Position numbers and translations under genes: made by a program. Positions 9,363 through 19,951 of a stretch of 64,000 nt of DNA are shown one piece after another (position 1 is the first letter of the stretch; each line of letters begins with the position of its first letter). The notes below the pieces were generated by a model, which saw only the letters and a program-made list of their open reading frames with translations, was not told the DNA's origin and made no database searches. The stretch spans positions 21,794,585 through 21,858,584 of the forward strand of contig NC_049984.1 in NCBI RefSeq assembly GCF_000003815.2, written 5' to 3'. This stretch comes from Branchiostoma floridae (Eukaryota > Chordata > Leptocardii > Amphioxiformes > Branchiostomatidae).

Positions 9363-12300
9363 CTAGAAGTGAAAGACGAACACACAGTTATGTATTGATA
9401 AGACAAATGTAAATATATTAATTGGCAAGTATGATGCTGAATGATTTTACTGTATGTTGAAGATTCAAACCTGTCCATGAAGTTTCGCTTGCACACAATA
9501 AATGTAACAATTATATTAGGCTGTCAACTTACATAAACATATGATACAGTCCCGTCGCCAGCGACGATTTTTCTTTAGACATGTGAGGAATGGTCGCGGA
9601 CCCCCACTGAACGTCGCGCGACTGGGTCCGAGGTGGTCGCACGATGATTCCAATAAAAACCATTGCATGACTATTTTGATCCTCTTTAGACAGCCTAAAA
9701 ATGTCGTCGGCAACGTTGTCGATAACAACAGTCGCACGACTATGAACGTGTTGTCTGTATGACTCCGCCTCTTGGCTATCCAGGGGAGCAAGATTCAATG
9801 TTCTGACTTTTTTGACACGGTTTTATTTATCTATTCTTGATTTCAGATTTTCAAACCATTAGAAGCAAGAAGAGAACACACTTGAAACCTTTACATATAT
9901 TAATTGTATTTTCTTACGTGCACACTTCCAAATTTTCGTGCCGGTGGATGGAAAATCAGGCTAGGGGGTACGTAACTCGAGACTTGTGCCGGATACGCCG
10001 GTAAGCTCTCGAAGGCTTAGACAAGCAAAACCCCGCCCTTTGAAAAAGTTGAAGTTACGTTATGATGCTTCAATCTGACGGGGAAATGAATAATCAGCAC
10101 TCGCTTAAGTCTGCGGTGCAACGCCTGTGATAATGTGTCGGACTGGTGAGAAAAAAGACCATCAATCAAGTTTGAGCGGGGCGGCGACCAGTTTGCGGAG
10201 GGACGGTCTCGTGTTGACTTGTGGAAAATACTAAAATGTACATTCACAAGAGCATTGGTATATCTTCTGTCCTATGCTCAATTCCTTGACATATTTGTGC
10301 ACAATCATCGACCAAAAAAAAGACTTGTGGCGCGAGTGACTCTGGAGTCCGGGGTAGTTCCTTCCCCGGCCTCCCGGGGTTGTGGCGGGGGAGGACGAAT
10401 CGCCATTTTGACCGGGAAAGGCTCAGATGCCGGGAAAGGAGTATAATGATAATATATGCTGGGAAGCTTGTAGCCTGCCCACAACGGCGGTACGTAAATC
10501 CAAATGAGTCGGACACTAATCAACGTATTTGTCTAGTATAACACGCACATAGTCATGATTTCATAACGTTTTATTGAAATTACCAAACACAAACTTCGCT
10601 GTTCTAATCTCTTCTGTGCGAACCTCACAACCTCATTTCGCACAACACCCTGTGTGCTCAGATCGATGGCAATCTCTAAACTTGCACACTACTATAAAAT
10701 TCTGCTTTTCTGCAAGTGGAAGGATAGAAGTCATAGTAGATAATAGATAGCTATGGGGATCATTCGATCATTCTACGCTATTCCTGTACTGTGCTGATAA
10801 ATAAAATTGTGATACAAATCATACAATTGTAAAAATTGTGATATAATTGTGTTTGTACAACTGGAGTGATCTCATACCCAACCGAAGAACTACTCTACAA
10901 AAGAAATGGGGCACTTTGTGACTTACAGTTTCTCTGCACTCTGGTAAAGCCTGTGTCCGCAAATTAAAGCGATTGGCTGTGGCCGCCCTACCACTCTGTG
11001 TCGTGGCAAGAAGTGAGCTATATATATGTATAAGAAGCACATAATCGTCGTGGTAGCCTGCGAATAAGTGATAAATTATAAACAGCATACTTCTTCGAGC
11101 ATGGGTCCTCCAGAAACGTAACCAGCCTTGTTATCCACAATGTACCGTGAGCGGAAACTTACGGGAAAGTGCATGGTCTCTGCGCCACCCTGTTTGCGCC
11201 CTTTCCCGCCGAATTCCGTGTCATGTCCCACGGGGATAAAAAGATACACAGGAAATAACAACTCGTCCCCACACACCAGGTCATGGATAATAGAATTCGG
11301 CAAACTAGTCCTGGAGAAAGTGTCCGGGGATACGTAGCAGAGCCTAAATCGAGTTTTTGAACCCTGTAATATACTTCTAGTTGTAAATGACGCTTCTGAG
11401 ACCCTCTGACGTACCACAGTGCAGGAATATGATTGAACATCTGTGGTACAGCAGACTATGCCGTCACCGCAAACATTAAAGCGGTCTCTTTTGCCCCCAA
11501 GCTTCCTACGTATAGCAACGGCAGCTCTTTAAACTCCGACAATGTAATCATTCTTGGAGATTTATAGCAGGTAGTTCTAGGAGTCAAATAACATTTCCAC
11601 TGCAGGGCCAAACGAAATTTTTTCTCTATAGAAACGGTGACTCACACACGTCATAAATCAATTTTCCGCGGCGCGGCTTGGTGCGACGCTGTCAGTGGGA
11701 GGAGGCGATTGCTAGTAGGCGATTACTAGTACTCTCCAAGCAGAGATTATTCGAAGAAATCGTGACCTTTCCCTTATATGCCCTTCTTTTTTTACCAGCC
11801 TCCCACAGAGGTTAGTGCATGACCTCCGAATCTATCTGGGAGGAAATAATGTTATAATGGTGGAGGTCAAAATATGTTCATTTTGATAGCTTCTGTTTAA
11901 AACGTTAAAATTTAAATGTATTATACTTGTGGGGAGCTGTGTGCTTTATTCCCACTTTTGACAGATGAGGACAATCGCTCCTTGGGACAATGTCGCATTG
12001 CACTCAGAGAAGTTACTCATTTTAACAGTGTCACATACAAAGGGCAATAGATTGAAGTAATTCACTGTGTCTCGCGAACGGAATGGAAGACTGGACCTAA
12101 CTCACTCCTTTGAATGCCTTTTACCTCCCCAACTTTCACAAATGGGTGGAGTGAGGCAAGGAGGTTGAAAAAAGAGAGTGAGGGAAGTCGTGCCTTTCCC
12201 AATGACACAACGCCGGGGACTTACTGGTCCCGAGCCCAACGCTTAACACTTGATAATGTGTGCTTGTGCTATTCAAGAAATTGCAGTCATGTCAGCTGTG

Positions 12301-12630
12301 TTCTAACATCATTATTTTATTACATTAAAAAAAATGGTTGTTCAATTTGTACTTTATGAGTGGTTCTTTTATCTCCCATATACTATAGTAAACAGGACCT
12401 AGTGACCATTGCTGATACCTCTTATAAATAGGTACACGACATACATGATGTAGTTGGCAGTCCTAGCTTGAGTTTCTTGTGTTCTCTGTGTTTGTGTGGT
12501 TTTCAGATAATGTGGTTGACTAGGTTGTAACATTGAGTTGTACATGTAGATGTACATGGTATGCGATAATTATGTTTCAGTCACACCCACTGTTCACACT
12601 CATTGTTACATAGGAATGAAAATAGCAAGT
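9363..12630. other. Gene-poor stretch
   Basis: No exon with convincing borders. At 9545-9775 there are many scattered GTCG/CGAC motifs, suggesting a degraded repeat element without resolvable ends. 10320-10445 is locally GC-rich with CCGG clusters. Open frames at 10219-10523 and 11076-11440 are short, mutually overlapping and without recognisable motifs. Confidence 0.5.
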
Positions 12631-12639
12631 GTAATTTAT

Positions 12640-13240
12640 GTGTATTGTACACACGCAACTATATACAAATGTTTACCAGAAGAAACGTGAAAGACTTAGC
12701 TTATTTAAAAAATCCGCGGGATACCTTCATCCGGGGTCAATACTTTGAAATGAAAAAAGAATGCGTCAGGCTAATCGGGAAAAAAATAAAAAAACAGTAT
12801 TTTACACTAAAGATCCGTATCCACCAACAACCTGTCAAGTTTTGGAACCTAGTAAAACAGTTACAAACAGAAGACTTTGGTCTAACGTGAGAAGAAACAA
12901 TTGACAAACGAACACTTCATTCGTACTTTCAAGGATTATACTGAAGCAAAACTAAGTCCAAAGATCTGGAATTCGATAACCCATTTCTATCACAGATCCG
13001 TAACAAACTAGAATTAGAAAACAGACCTGCAATTTACAACCCCTTAGATTCTGAGATCCAATAGAACGAAATTAGAGACGCCATCTCCAAATTACAGAAT
13101 AATAAAGCGTCGGGTAACGACCTTATACTGAACTAAATGCTAAAAAGCGCAGCACATATCCTTACATATCCATTAACTTAAATGTTAAATTTCATTCTCT
13201 CAACCGGCCAATTTCAATCTGTTTGGATAAAAGACTACAA
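12640..13240 (+). mobile_element. Decayed LINE fragment (linker and start of RT)
   Basis: Reading in broken frames, the region contains a basic linker helix, FWNLVKQLQ, and then IRDAISKLQNNKASGND followed by ILSTGQF and W, the order seen in the N-terminal part of non-LTR reverse transcriptases (NNKA-G-D motif, then a W). There are stop codons at about 12888, 12951, 13062, 13134 and 13180. Neither a 5' end nor the catalytic FADD box is present, so it is truncated on both sides and inactive. Confidence 0.6.
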
Positions 13241-13289
13241 AAATAACAATATAATACAATGTACAAATCTTGCGAACTCCCGACATGCT

Positions 13290-14324
13290 CTAGGACTGAT
13301 AACAACAAATGACAAAGACCAGAATTTTGATGGTAATAACCGTGTCTTGCCAAATGAGTTTCCGAAAATATTTCAGCCAAAGTAAAATACTGCTTAAATG
13401 TGCAGCAAATTTGGTCGTAGTTTGTCCGCAGAATCTGTTGGAGTACGTGGACACCATGTAAAGTTCGTTCGCAGAAGCGAATACGAACTTCCTGTCCACA
13501 GATTTTGCTCGCTGACTAGCTGCTGCTTCAAAGTAGAAGCAATTTTTTCTTGACTCCTTTCGAACTACAATGGAGAGGTCTTTGCCATTCGCACTTGCTA
13601 TCTCTCCTAGGAACCAGCCCTCCTCGTAGGCAACGGCAACGAAATTGCCGGGGAGGAGCTGGTCTTCCGTCAGTGTGTCGCTCTCGTCATCGATTTCTAA
13701 AAAACCCGAGTCATCCATTGGAGCATCGTTGTCCGAGACGTGCTGTCTGTCACCCCCGTTGTCCGAGACGTGCTGAGTGTCACCCTCGTTGTTCGAGTCG
13801 TGCTGAGTGTCACCCTCGTTGTTCGAGTCGTGCTGAGTGTCACCCTCGTTGTTCGAGTCGTGCTGAGTGTCACCCTCGTTGTTCGAGTCGTGCTGAGTGT
13901 CACCCTCGTTGTTCGAGTCGTGCTGAGTGTCACCCTCGTTGTTCGAGTCGTGCTGAGTGTCACCCTCGTTGTTCGAGACTCGCTGAGTGGTACCCTCGTT
14001 GTTCGAGACTCGCTGAGTGGTACCCTTGTTCTTCGAGACTCGCTGAGTGGTACCCTGGTTCTCCGAGACTCGCTGAGTGGTACCCTGGTTCTCCGAGACT
14101 CGCTGTGGTACCCTGGTTCTCCCGGACTCGCTGAGTGGTACCCTGGTTCTCCGAGACTCGCTGAGTGGTACCCTGGTTCTCCGAGACTCACTGAGTGGTA
14201 CCCTGGTTCTCCGAGACTCGCTGAGTGGTACCCTGGTTCTCCGACTCAGGTTGAGTGGTAGCTCCAGGTTCTCCGACTCGGGCTGAGTGGTCCCCTCGTT
14301 CTCCGACACGTGCTCAGTCTCCAT
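13290..14324 (-). CDS. Repeat-bearing protein with a Tudor/SH3-like C-terminal domain
   Basis: A 344-residue frame starting at ATG 14324 and preceded by AG. After a short acidic start there are about 18 copies of a 10-residue unit: first SENQGTTQRV-type units, then acidic SNNEGDTQHD-type units. Next comes an acidic linker and a globular block, NFVAVAYEEGWFLGEI...NCFYF, of the type seen in Tudor/SH3-like barrels that open with VAVxYxxxWFxGxI. The last roughly 45 residues after NRFCGQ look like intron read-through, so the true exon probably ends near 13430. Function unknown. The repeat drives a same-length open frame on the other strand, which I reject. Similar barrels occur in transposon-linked genes of invertebrates, so a host role is not certain. 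Confidence 0.55.
   Translation of the reverse strand: METEHVSENEGTTQPESENLELPLNLSRRTRVPLSESRRTRVPLSESRRTRVPLSESRRTRVPLSESGRTRVPQRVSENQGTTQRVSENQGTTQRVSKNKGTTQRVSNNEGTTQRVSNNEGDTQHDSNNEGDTQHDSNNEGDTQHDSNNEGDTQHDSNNEGDTQHDSNNEGDTQHDSNNEGDTQHVSDNGGDRQHVSDNDAPMDDSGFLEIDDESDTLTEDQLLPGNFVAVAYEEGWFLGEIASANGKDLSIVVRKESRKNCFYFEAAASQRAKSVDRKFVFASANELYMVSTYSNRFCGQTTTKFAAHLSSILLWLKYFRKLIWQDTVITIKILVFVICCYQS
13735..14290. repeat. 30-bp coding minisatellite
   Basis: Tandem 30-bp units (TGCTGAGTGTCACCCTCG core) lie inside the minus-strand frame. The array has two blocks. 13740-13975 is near-identical with GTTCGAGTCG ends. 13976-14290 is more varied with GGTACCCTGG cores and includes one 26-27 bp short unit near 14101. 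Unit length divisible by three keeps the frame. Confidence 0.9.
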
Positions 14325-15449
14325 CTGTTCTACCGTCGGGGCCCTTTTGCAGAGGTCTTTAGCCTCCCAAGCAAAGAACTATCCTCTCTGAAAATGTATC
14401 GGTATACTTTTGCAACTGGCTTGAAGTTCTGAATATATATGCAACAGATTGGAGATCGCTTTGCTACATTGGGTTTTATCTAGAATTTCCCATAGGTTGG
14501 CTTTGCAATTGATTACCCACCCTTAGACCTTTTCACGTTCCAAGTTTGTTATCCGTGTCCAGTTGGTAGGGCAGGTTCCTCCAGGTTCCTCCAGGTTCTC
14601 CGCTACGCTCACTCGGTGGTTTATTCGGTGGTTATCGCACCTGACCAGGGATTATCTCACCATATACACCTCGGGCCGGGGCATTAGCCCTTTATTCACG
14701 TATCGTCTTCACCCCTTCCCTTCGTGCGCGGGCAATTTGGCGTAGCATTATTCTACCAAAAACACTCTCGATGCCTGAAGGTCTCTAAATGCGAAGCAAC
14801 TGGAGACGTTTGGTTACTTTTTTGGTATGTAAAGGACTTCAACTTCACGTCTTAGTTTCGCTAGAAAAATCGGATGAAAATTATCCATATTTCATTGGTG
14901 TAGCAAAAATGACAATAAATTAACAAGAAATGTTCAAAGGATACGCCATACATTAAAATTTCAATTTTGACAGCCGCTCACTTCTACAATTAGGAAATAA
15001 AACACAAACACAAAGATACATATGTGTTACCTTCAATTTCAACTACTTACGTATCCTTCATATAAAATGATAACATTTATTGCTACTGTTATTATCGTTT
15101 TAACCCTTGTCCTGCTGGCAGTTTTTTACTAGTACACCCTCCCTGTGCTGGGCATTTTTACCCTATTGAAAGAATGGGCACTTCTTTTACTTTGCCCTTT
15201 AATAGTTACTTTTCTCCCACGTAACCCTAGAAAGTTATACATCATTGTTACCAACCTTCTGGTACCATTGTTCAAGGCAAATGCGATGATAGACATGTTT
15301 ACAAAGCGTTTCCACGATGGTGTCTGAGTTGTGGTATGGCTCCAGACATATGCAACATTCCCTGTTGTCATCTGTAACAAATTTAGAAAACCTTTGTTTA
15401 GTTCACGATACTCAATTCCTTTTTTCTTTTTGACACAGTACATTTATGT
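14325..15449. other. Non-coding stretch
   Basis: AT-rich from 14760 to 15120 with no supported exon. 14575-14600 holds a short GGTTCCTCCA duplication. The stretch before 15450 could include the leader of the gypsy-type gag that follows, but I find no LTR pair or primer-binding site. Confidence 0.4.
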
Positions 15450-16449
15450 ATGCGTATACTGTCCGTGCCTCAGGCCTCCACCTCCGCAACTTCTACACAA
15501 TATTTCCACTACCCATATCGTGCGCCTGCCGTACAGGCACCGCGACCACCAGGCACGTCGTTGCCCCTGACAACTACCTCCACTACTTCTGCGCAGTATC
15601 TCCAATACCCATATCGTGCACCTGGTGCTACCCTCCACCCTCGACAGCCGTCCCCGGCCACTCTAACCTCTACATCGACTTAGTATCTCCAGTATCCCAA
15701 CTACCCCTATAGTGCACTGGCAGTGCCTGTTCCAGCTGCTACACCCCACCTTATAACACACTTCCCTGACCGCTTCCTTGGCAACGCAGAAGAAGACTTC
15801 CCTGTCTGGCTTGGTAAATTTGAGATCTACGCCGACGCACACCAGTATACCCCTGATGTCCGAGTTCGTATCCTCCCCACGTTTCTCGATGGACCTGCAC
15901 TAACTTATCTCCAGGCCCTCGACCAGGACGTGCGCCGTGATTACTCCAAACTCCTTGCGGCCCTGTCACAAGCTTTCAGCCAGGACAGGTATACCTTCAC
16001 CTTCCGACAATCCTTAGCTCAGCGTCGGCGCCAACCAGGTGAGTCCTTCATGGTGTTCGCTGCAGAGCTCACACGCCTGGTTAGGCGAGCTCACCCGACA
16101 TACAACGAGCCTGCCATCCGGGGCCAGACCCTCCAGCATTTCATCCAGGGAGTTGATCCTGCCACCCGACTCCGGGTGATGGAGCGCGGCGCTCCCACCA
16201 TCGACGAGGCTGTTGAGATCGCCACCCTGTATGAACGAACAGGCAGTGGCTGCCTCTGCGCCGCGGGACACTCGTGAGAATACCGTGAACACTGTCCAGC
16301 GGGACGATTTACAAATGGCAATGGCCGGCCTGACCGAACAGGTCCACATTCTCACTACCCTCCTCTACCGCCAGCAGCTGTCTCAGACATCCACCTCCCG
16401 GGCCGCTCCGTCTCACCTTTCCGTCCGCCATCCAGGGATTTGTCACTGA
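15450..16449 (+). pseudogene. Broken Ty3/gypsy-type gag
   Basis: A Pro/Tyr-rich N-terminal segment (15450-15680) is interrupted by TAG at 15681-15683. The same frame then resumes with a capsid-like domain up to 16277, with the order FxDRFLGN, FPVWLGKFE, LPTFLDGPAL, RRRQPGESF and LTRLVRRA, typical of gypsy gag. At about 16240 the sense switches to another frame, where the continuation (QRDDLQMAM, LTEQVHIL) runs to about 16449. I see no protease, RT or integrase and no LTRs. It is therefore a gag-only remnant with one stop and one frameshift, abutting an unrelated pseudogene. Confidence 0.75.
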
Positions 16450-16496
16450 TGGCAAACTTGTGGTTCGGCCCGTTTAAATCATCCAATTGATGATGG

Positions 16497-17826
16497 ATGC
16501 AAGCCGAAGCCAGGGCCCTGACAGCTGCAACCATCAGGAGATATCTCACACAGAGAGGGAAAACAGCTGTTCAAAGTTTACCTGGCAGAGTAAGAGATGA
16601 CGTGAGAGCACCCTTCAAAGACTGTGTGAAACAGTGTGCAATAGAACTGCAGGGAATGCAAGTAGGATCAAACAAAGTGTCAGGTGTGATTGAAGCGGTA
16701 GCGAGAAACATTTTTGATGTTCAGTTCACGTCCAGAGATTTGCCTCAAAAGTCCACAACCTGCAACCTAGCAGCCCAAGCTTTCTATTTCGGGAGGAGGC
16801 AAGTCGCAAAGCTGCTGGTAGCTGAGGAAAACTGGACACTCCATACAGATGGCACATCAAGGGACGGCAATAATGTACTGAACTATCAGTGTGTTACAAA
16901 AGACAGAGCGTTGTCTTTAGAATACCTGCCCGTGGCAGGGGAAACGTCTTTATCTGCCTTAGAAAGTACGCAAGCTGTCATCAATGAGCTTGCACAGCTC
17001 CATCCTTTGGAAAGTAAAGCTGTACACAAAATTCTCCTGGAGGGTCTTCGCTGCGACGACAGATAGATGTGCGGTTATGAAGCTGTTCACAAAGAAGCTG
17101 ACAGCCTGGAAGAGCTAGAAAAGTGTAACTCGCCAGAAGAGAAGAAAACCATCATTTCATTATTCTGTACCGCCCATTTTTTTTGGGCCTCAGTCACCAT
17201 GTCACGCAGGCCCTGAAATAGCATCAGACCACTGACTGGCTCTCTTGGCTTCCAGAAGGAAAGATGCCAGAGATCATATCGTTCAAATCAAATCGTTTTA
17301 ACAATCTGTTTCTTGGCGCTGCTAGTGTTCTACCACCAGTGGACAACAAGCTCCTCAGACCAGTGGCCAAGTATATCAGCAGTGCTCCACTCCTTGCAGG
17401 TCTAAGGGCACTGGGGATATTTTACCACAAGATATCTGGTCCTATCTGGGAGATGATTCAGAGTACCAAATTAAGTTCATATCCTTGATATGCACAAGTA
17501 TATCCAAGTCCTTCACCAAAACCTGACGTCATGGGTAGACACCGCCAGTCAGCTGCTCCAGCAGGATGGAAGTAATCTCTTCGCCGACTTCCCCCCACAA
17601 AAATCCCCAACATTCGAGGCTCTCTATTCTGGATCAGATGAAAACCAACACTTTCACACAAGAAGTGTTGGAAGTAATCTGTGCTAGTAGCTTGTTTGTC
17701 ACTGAAAAACAGCTGTCCGACTTCCTTGAAGGTGGCAAGCATGGCGCTGAGCCATCTGAAGTGTTTCGGCACCAAACAAAAAAAAAACAAAAATGCGTAG
17801 TTCATGTCATAAACTGCGTAGACTGA
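16497..17826 (+). pseudogene. Broken copy of the transposase-like multi-domain family
   Basis: The first open segment (16497-17066) contains an N-terminal helical block, a middle block (NLAAQAFYFGRRQVAKLL), and LHTDGTSRDG, which could be the first catalytic Asp site of an RNase-H-like fold. It ends in a stop at 17064-17066, after which the sense shifts frame (TDRCAVMKLF near 17060). Later pieces are FKSNRFNNLF near 17280 and SQLLQQDGSNLFADFP near 17545, followed by FLEGGKHG near 17728, each needing further frame changes. The last pieces match the minus-strand exon at 7897-7450. No target duplication is visible. I infer an intronless, inactivated copy. Catalytic assignment is tentative. Confidence 0.65.
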
Positions 17827-19700
17827 CTGGCGGTATGTTTTTCTACTTTAGAAGAAAGACACCAAACAGGGCAAAACAGTAAGTGAACCAAGATTGTTGC
17901 CACAACTTCAGTAATTACAAATGTAGCCATTAAAACTCATTTGCTCGTTAATTGTCATATTAAATATGGATTTAAACAGTACGTTCAAAGGATAAATACA
18001 ATATCCTAAGACCATCAGGAGGTTAAAAGCTTACGTTCATGTAGCTGAAGAAGTAAATTTGAATATACTGTATTTTGTATAAATAAACCATATACTGGAT
18101 AGAATTGTTTCAGGTATGGTCTAAAATTCAGATTGCAGATGATTCCAGGTGCTGATTTTAAAAGCTGTATATCAAAACCATTGTCATCATTGACAAGTTT
18201 TGTATCATTTAAAAGAAGACAAAAGTGAAGACAACAGAGGTACCAAGAAATGTTTAAGTAAGAACATCTGTCCTTTACGATTTTTATCTTTTGTAGAAAA
18301 CGTATTTATTACATAAATCTGGGTGATTATTTTGTGTACTTGTTGAAAACTTTTCATACCTGACATAATTGTTACCATCAACTTAAGGGAAAGGAGACAC
18401 CAAGCCAGCAGAAGACAAGAAGAGAATCACGATGGTCAAATTTGGCCCAAAAGTTTCCATTCGAACGCAGAGTATCGGGTTACCGGGGCCCCCGCGCGGT
18501 CCCCGTGGAGGGCTGACGGTGACTGAAACATCTTCTACAAGATCGTGACAGTTACAAAAGCAGCCCCTCGCACGTTTCTCGTCGATATCAAATGAAAACT
18601 GGTAGTGTGTATACGTCAAATCTTGCCGTGTATGTGTGCTGCACAGTTTTGTCTCAATGTTTTCGGAAATCTGCCTAGTTGGTTGATTAAGAAAGGGTGT
18701 TTGGTGGACAAAAAAACAAATACCATATTTAGATTGGTCCTAAATTTGACTGAAAATCCAATTTTTTTATATCATATGAGTAATGATTGTAAGATCAAAC
18801 TTTCTGTCTCAGGAATTTTTCAACTTGTACTTTCAACTATTTTTACAGCCAAGATAAGGTCGAAAAATCAGCTTTTTCACACTTAAAGACTCATAATTAA
18901 AAAATGCATCCATATTTCCAAAATCCCTAAGACACAAATCTGGAGACATTAGTTGTCGACAATTTAAGTCCTGAAAGAGTTGATTTGCAGGCGTTTTGTA
19001 AGCGATCTAAATACCATGTTTGGTCGTATGTCGAGTCGCACTGATAGGGACATGGAGTAATTAATACCGCCGTAAACAAGTGTTGTAGTATTCAAGGTCA
19101 CCAATAATGACGCCAGCAGCTTTGTTACATGTCAGATATTCCAAACTAAGCGGCAGAAAAACTAAGCTTGCCAGATAACGTCTTATATTTGCGAAAATGT
19201 TAGTTTTTTTCTGACGCACGGCACCCAGGAAAACAAGGGTGTTTTCTGCGTGTTTACTGTAACAACCTGCGGATGACCGCAGGTGACCTCCAATAGAACG
19301 CCCGTTCTGTTCGATTACGTCAGCGTTCTGTTCGATCACGTCAGATAGAACATGATTCGTGTTCTAAATCCCCAAATAGAAGTCTGGAAATTTTCGGGGC
19401 TAATTTAACCATCGTGAATAGTGTCTAGCCAGCACTGACATCCAGGCCACGAAGTTAACCATGTAAGAAAGGATGCAGGAGTTACAGGTTTGTCAACGTT
19501 GAGTTTGTTATTTCAAAGCAACTTAGAATTCTGTTATTTTGTTTGATTTTGGTATGGAAGAATAAATGAGGTGTAATTCAACCTGTATAAGACTAATTTT
19601 GAATGTGTATTTAATCAAGGACGTCGATGGCATATCACGACCAAGTTACCATTGCCAGATAACGAGTGACCAAATGTCACCCATCACGTACCAACAGCAC
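17827..19700. other. Non-coding stretch, probably including LINE 5' region
   Basis: AT-rich and without supported exons to about 18380. 18480-18520 is a GC-rich CCCCGCGCGG patch. At 19303-19345 a unit with GTTCTGTTCGATTACGTCAG is present twice in tandem. The last few hundred bases may be the 5' UTR of the LINE that follows. Confidence 0.4.
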
Positions 19701-19741
19701 AGGGAATATCAAAGGCAGCGGCAAGCCCACCCTGTGAAGAA

Positions 19742-19951
19742 GAGCACATGAAATACGTCTTTTCTATACCACAGGATGAGGCCATAGGAGACCTCACCTC
19801 TATTGCAACTTAAGTTGCTGTTGACCTTGTGGATGACTACGATGGGTTCCCTCTCGGTATCATCACAAGGTCAAGGACCATCAAGGGGAAGTATAAGAAG
19901 CGCGAGCCCCGTGATACTCCCACCGACAACAGTACGTCTTCACAGCGGTGA
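19742..19951 (+). pseudogene. Residual ORF1-like or N-terminal frame of LINE 1
   Basis: In the same frame as the downstream ORF2 there is coding-like sequence before and after a TAA at 19814-19816, including DYDGFPLGIITRSR. It ends at a TGA at 19949-19951, directly followed by the endonuclease frame. It is either the end of ORF1 or an upstream part of one polyprotein. At least the TAA is probably a decay mutation. Confidence 0.5.

Noticed and set aside
13550-14286. Plus-strand open frames of 173-194 codons opposite the repeat gene
   Set aside because: They follow from the 30-bp repeat and have no non-repetitive domain; the minus frame has one.
15751-16355. Minus-strand frames opposite the gag
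   Set aside because: Shadows of the gag reading frame, which has recognisable capsid motifs.
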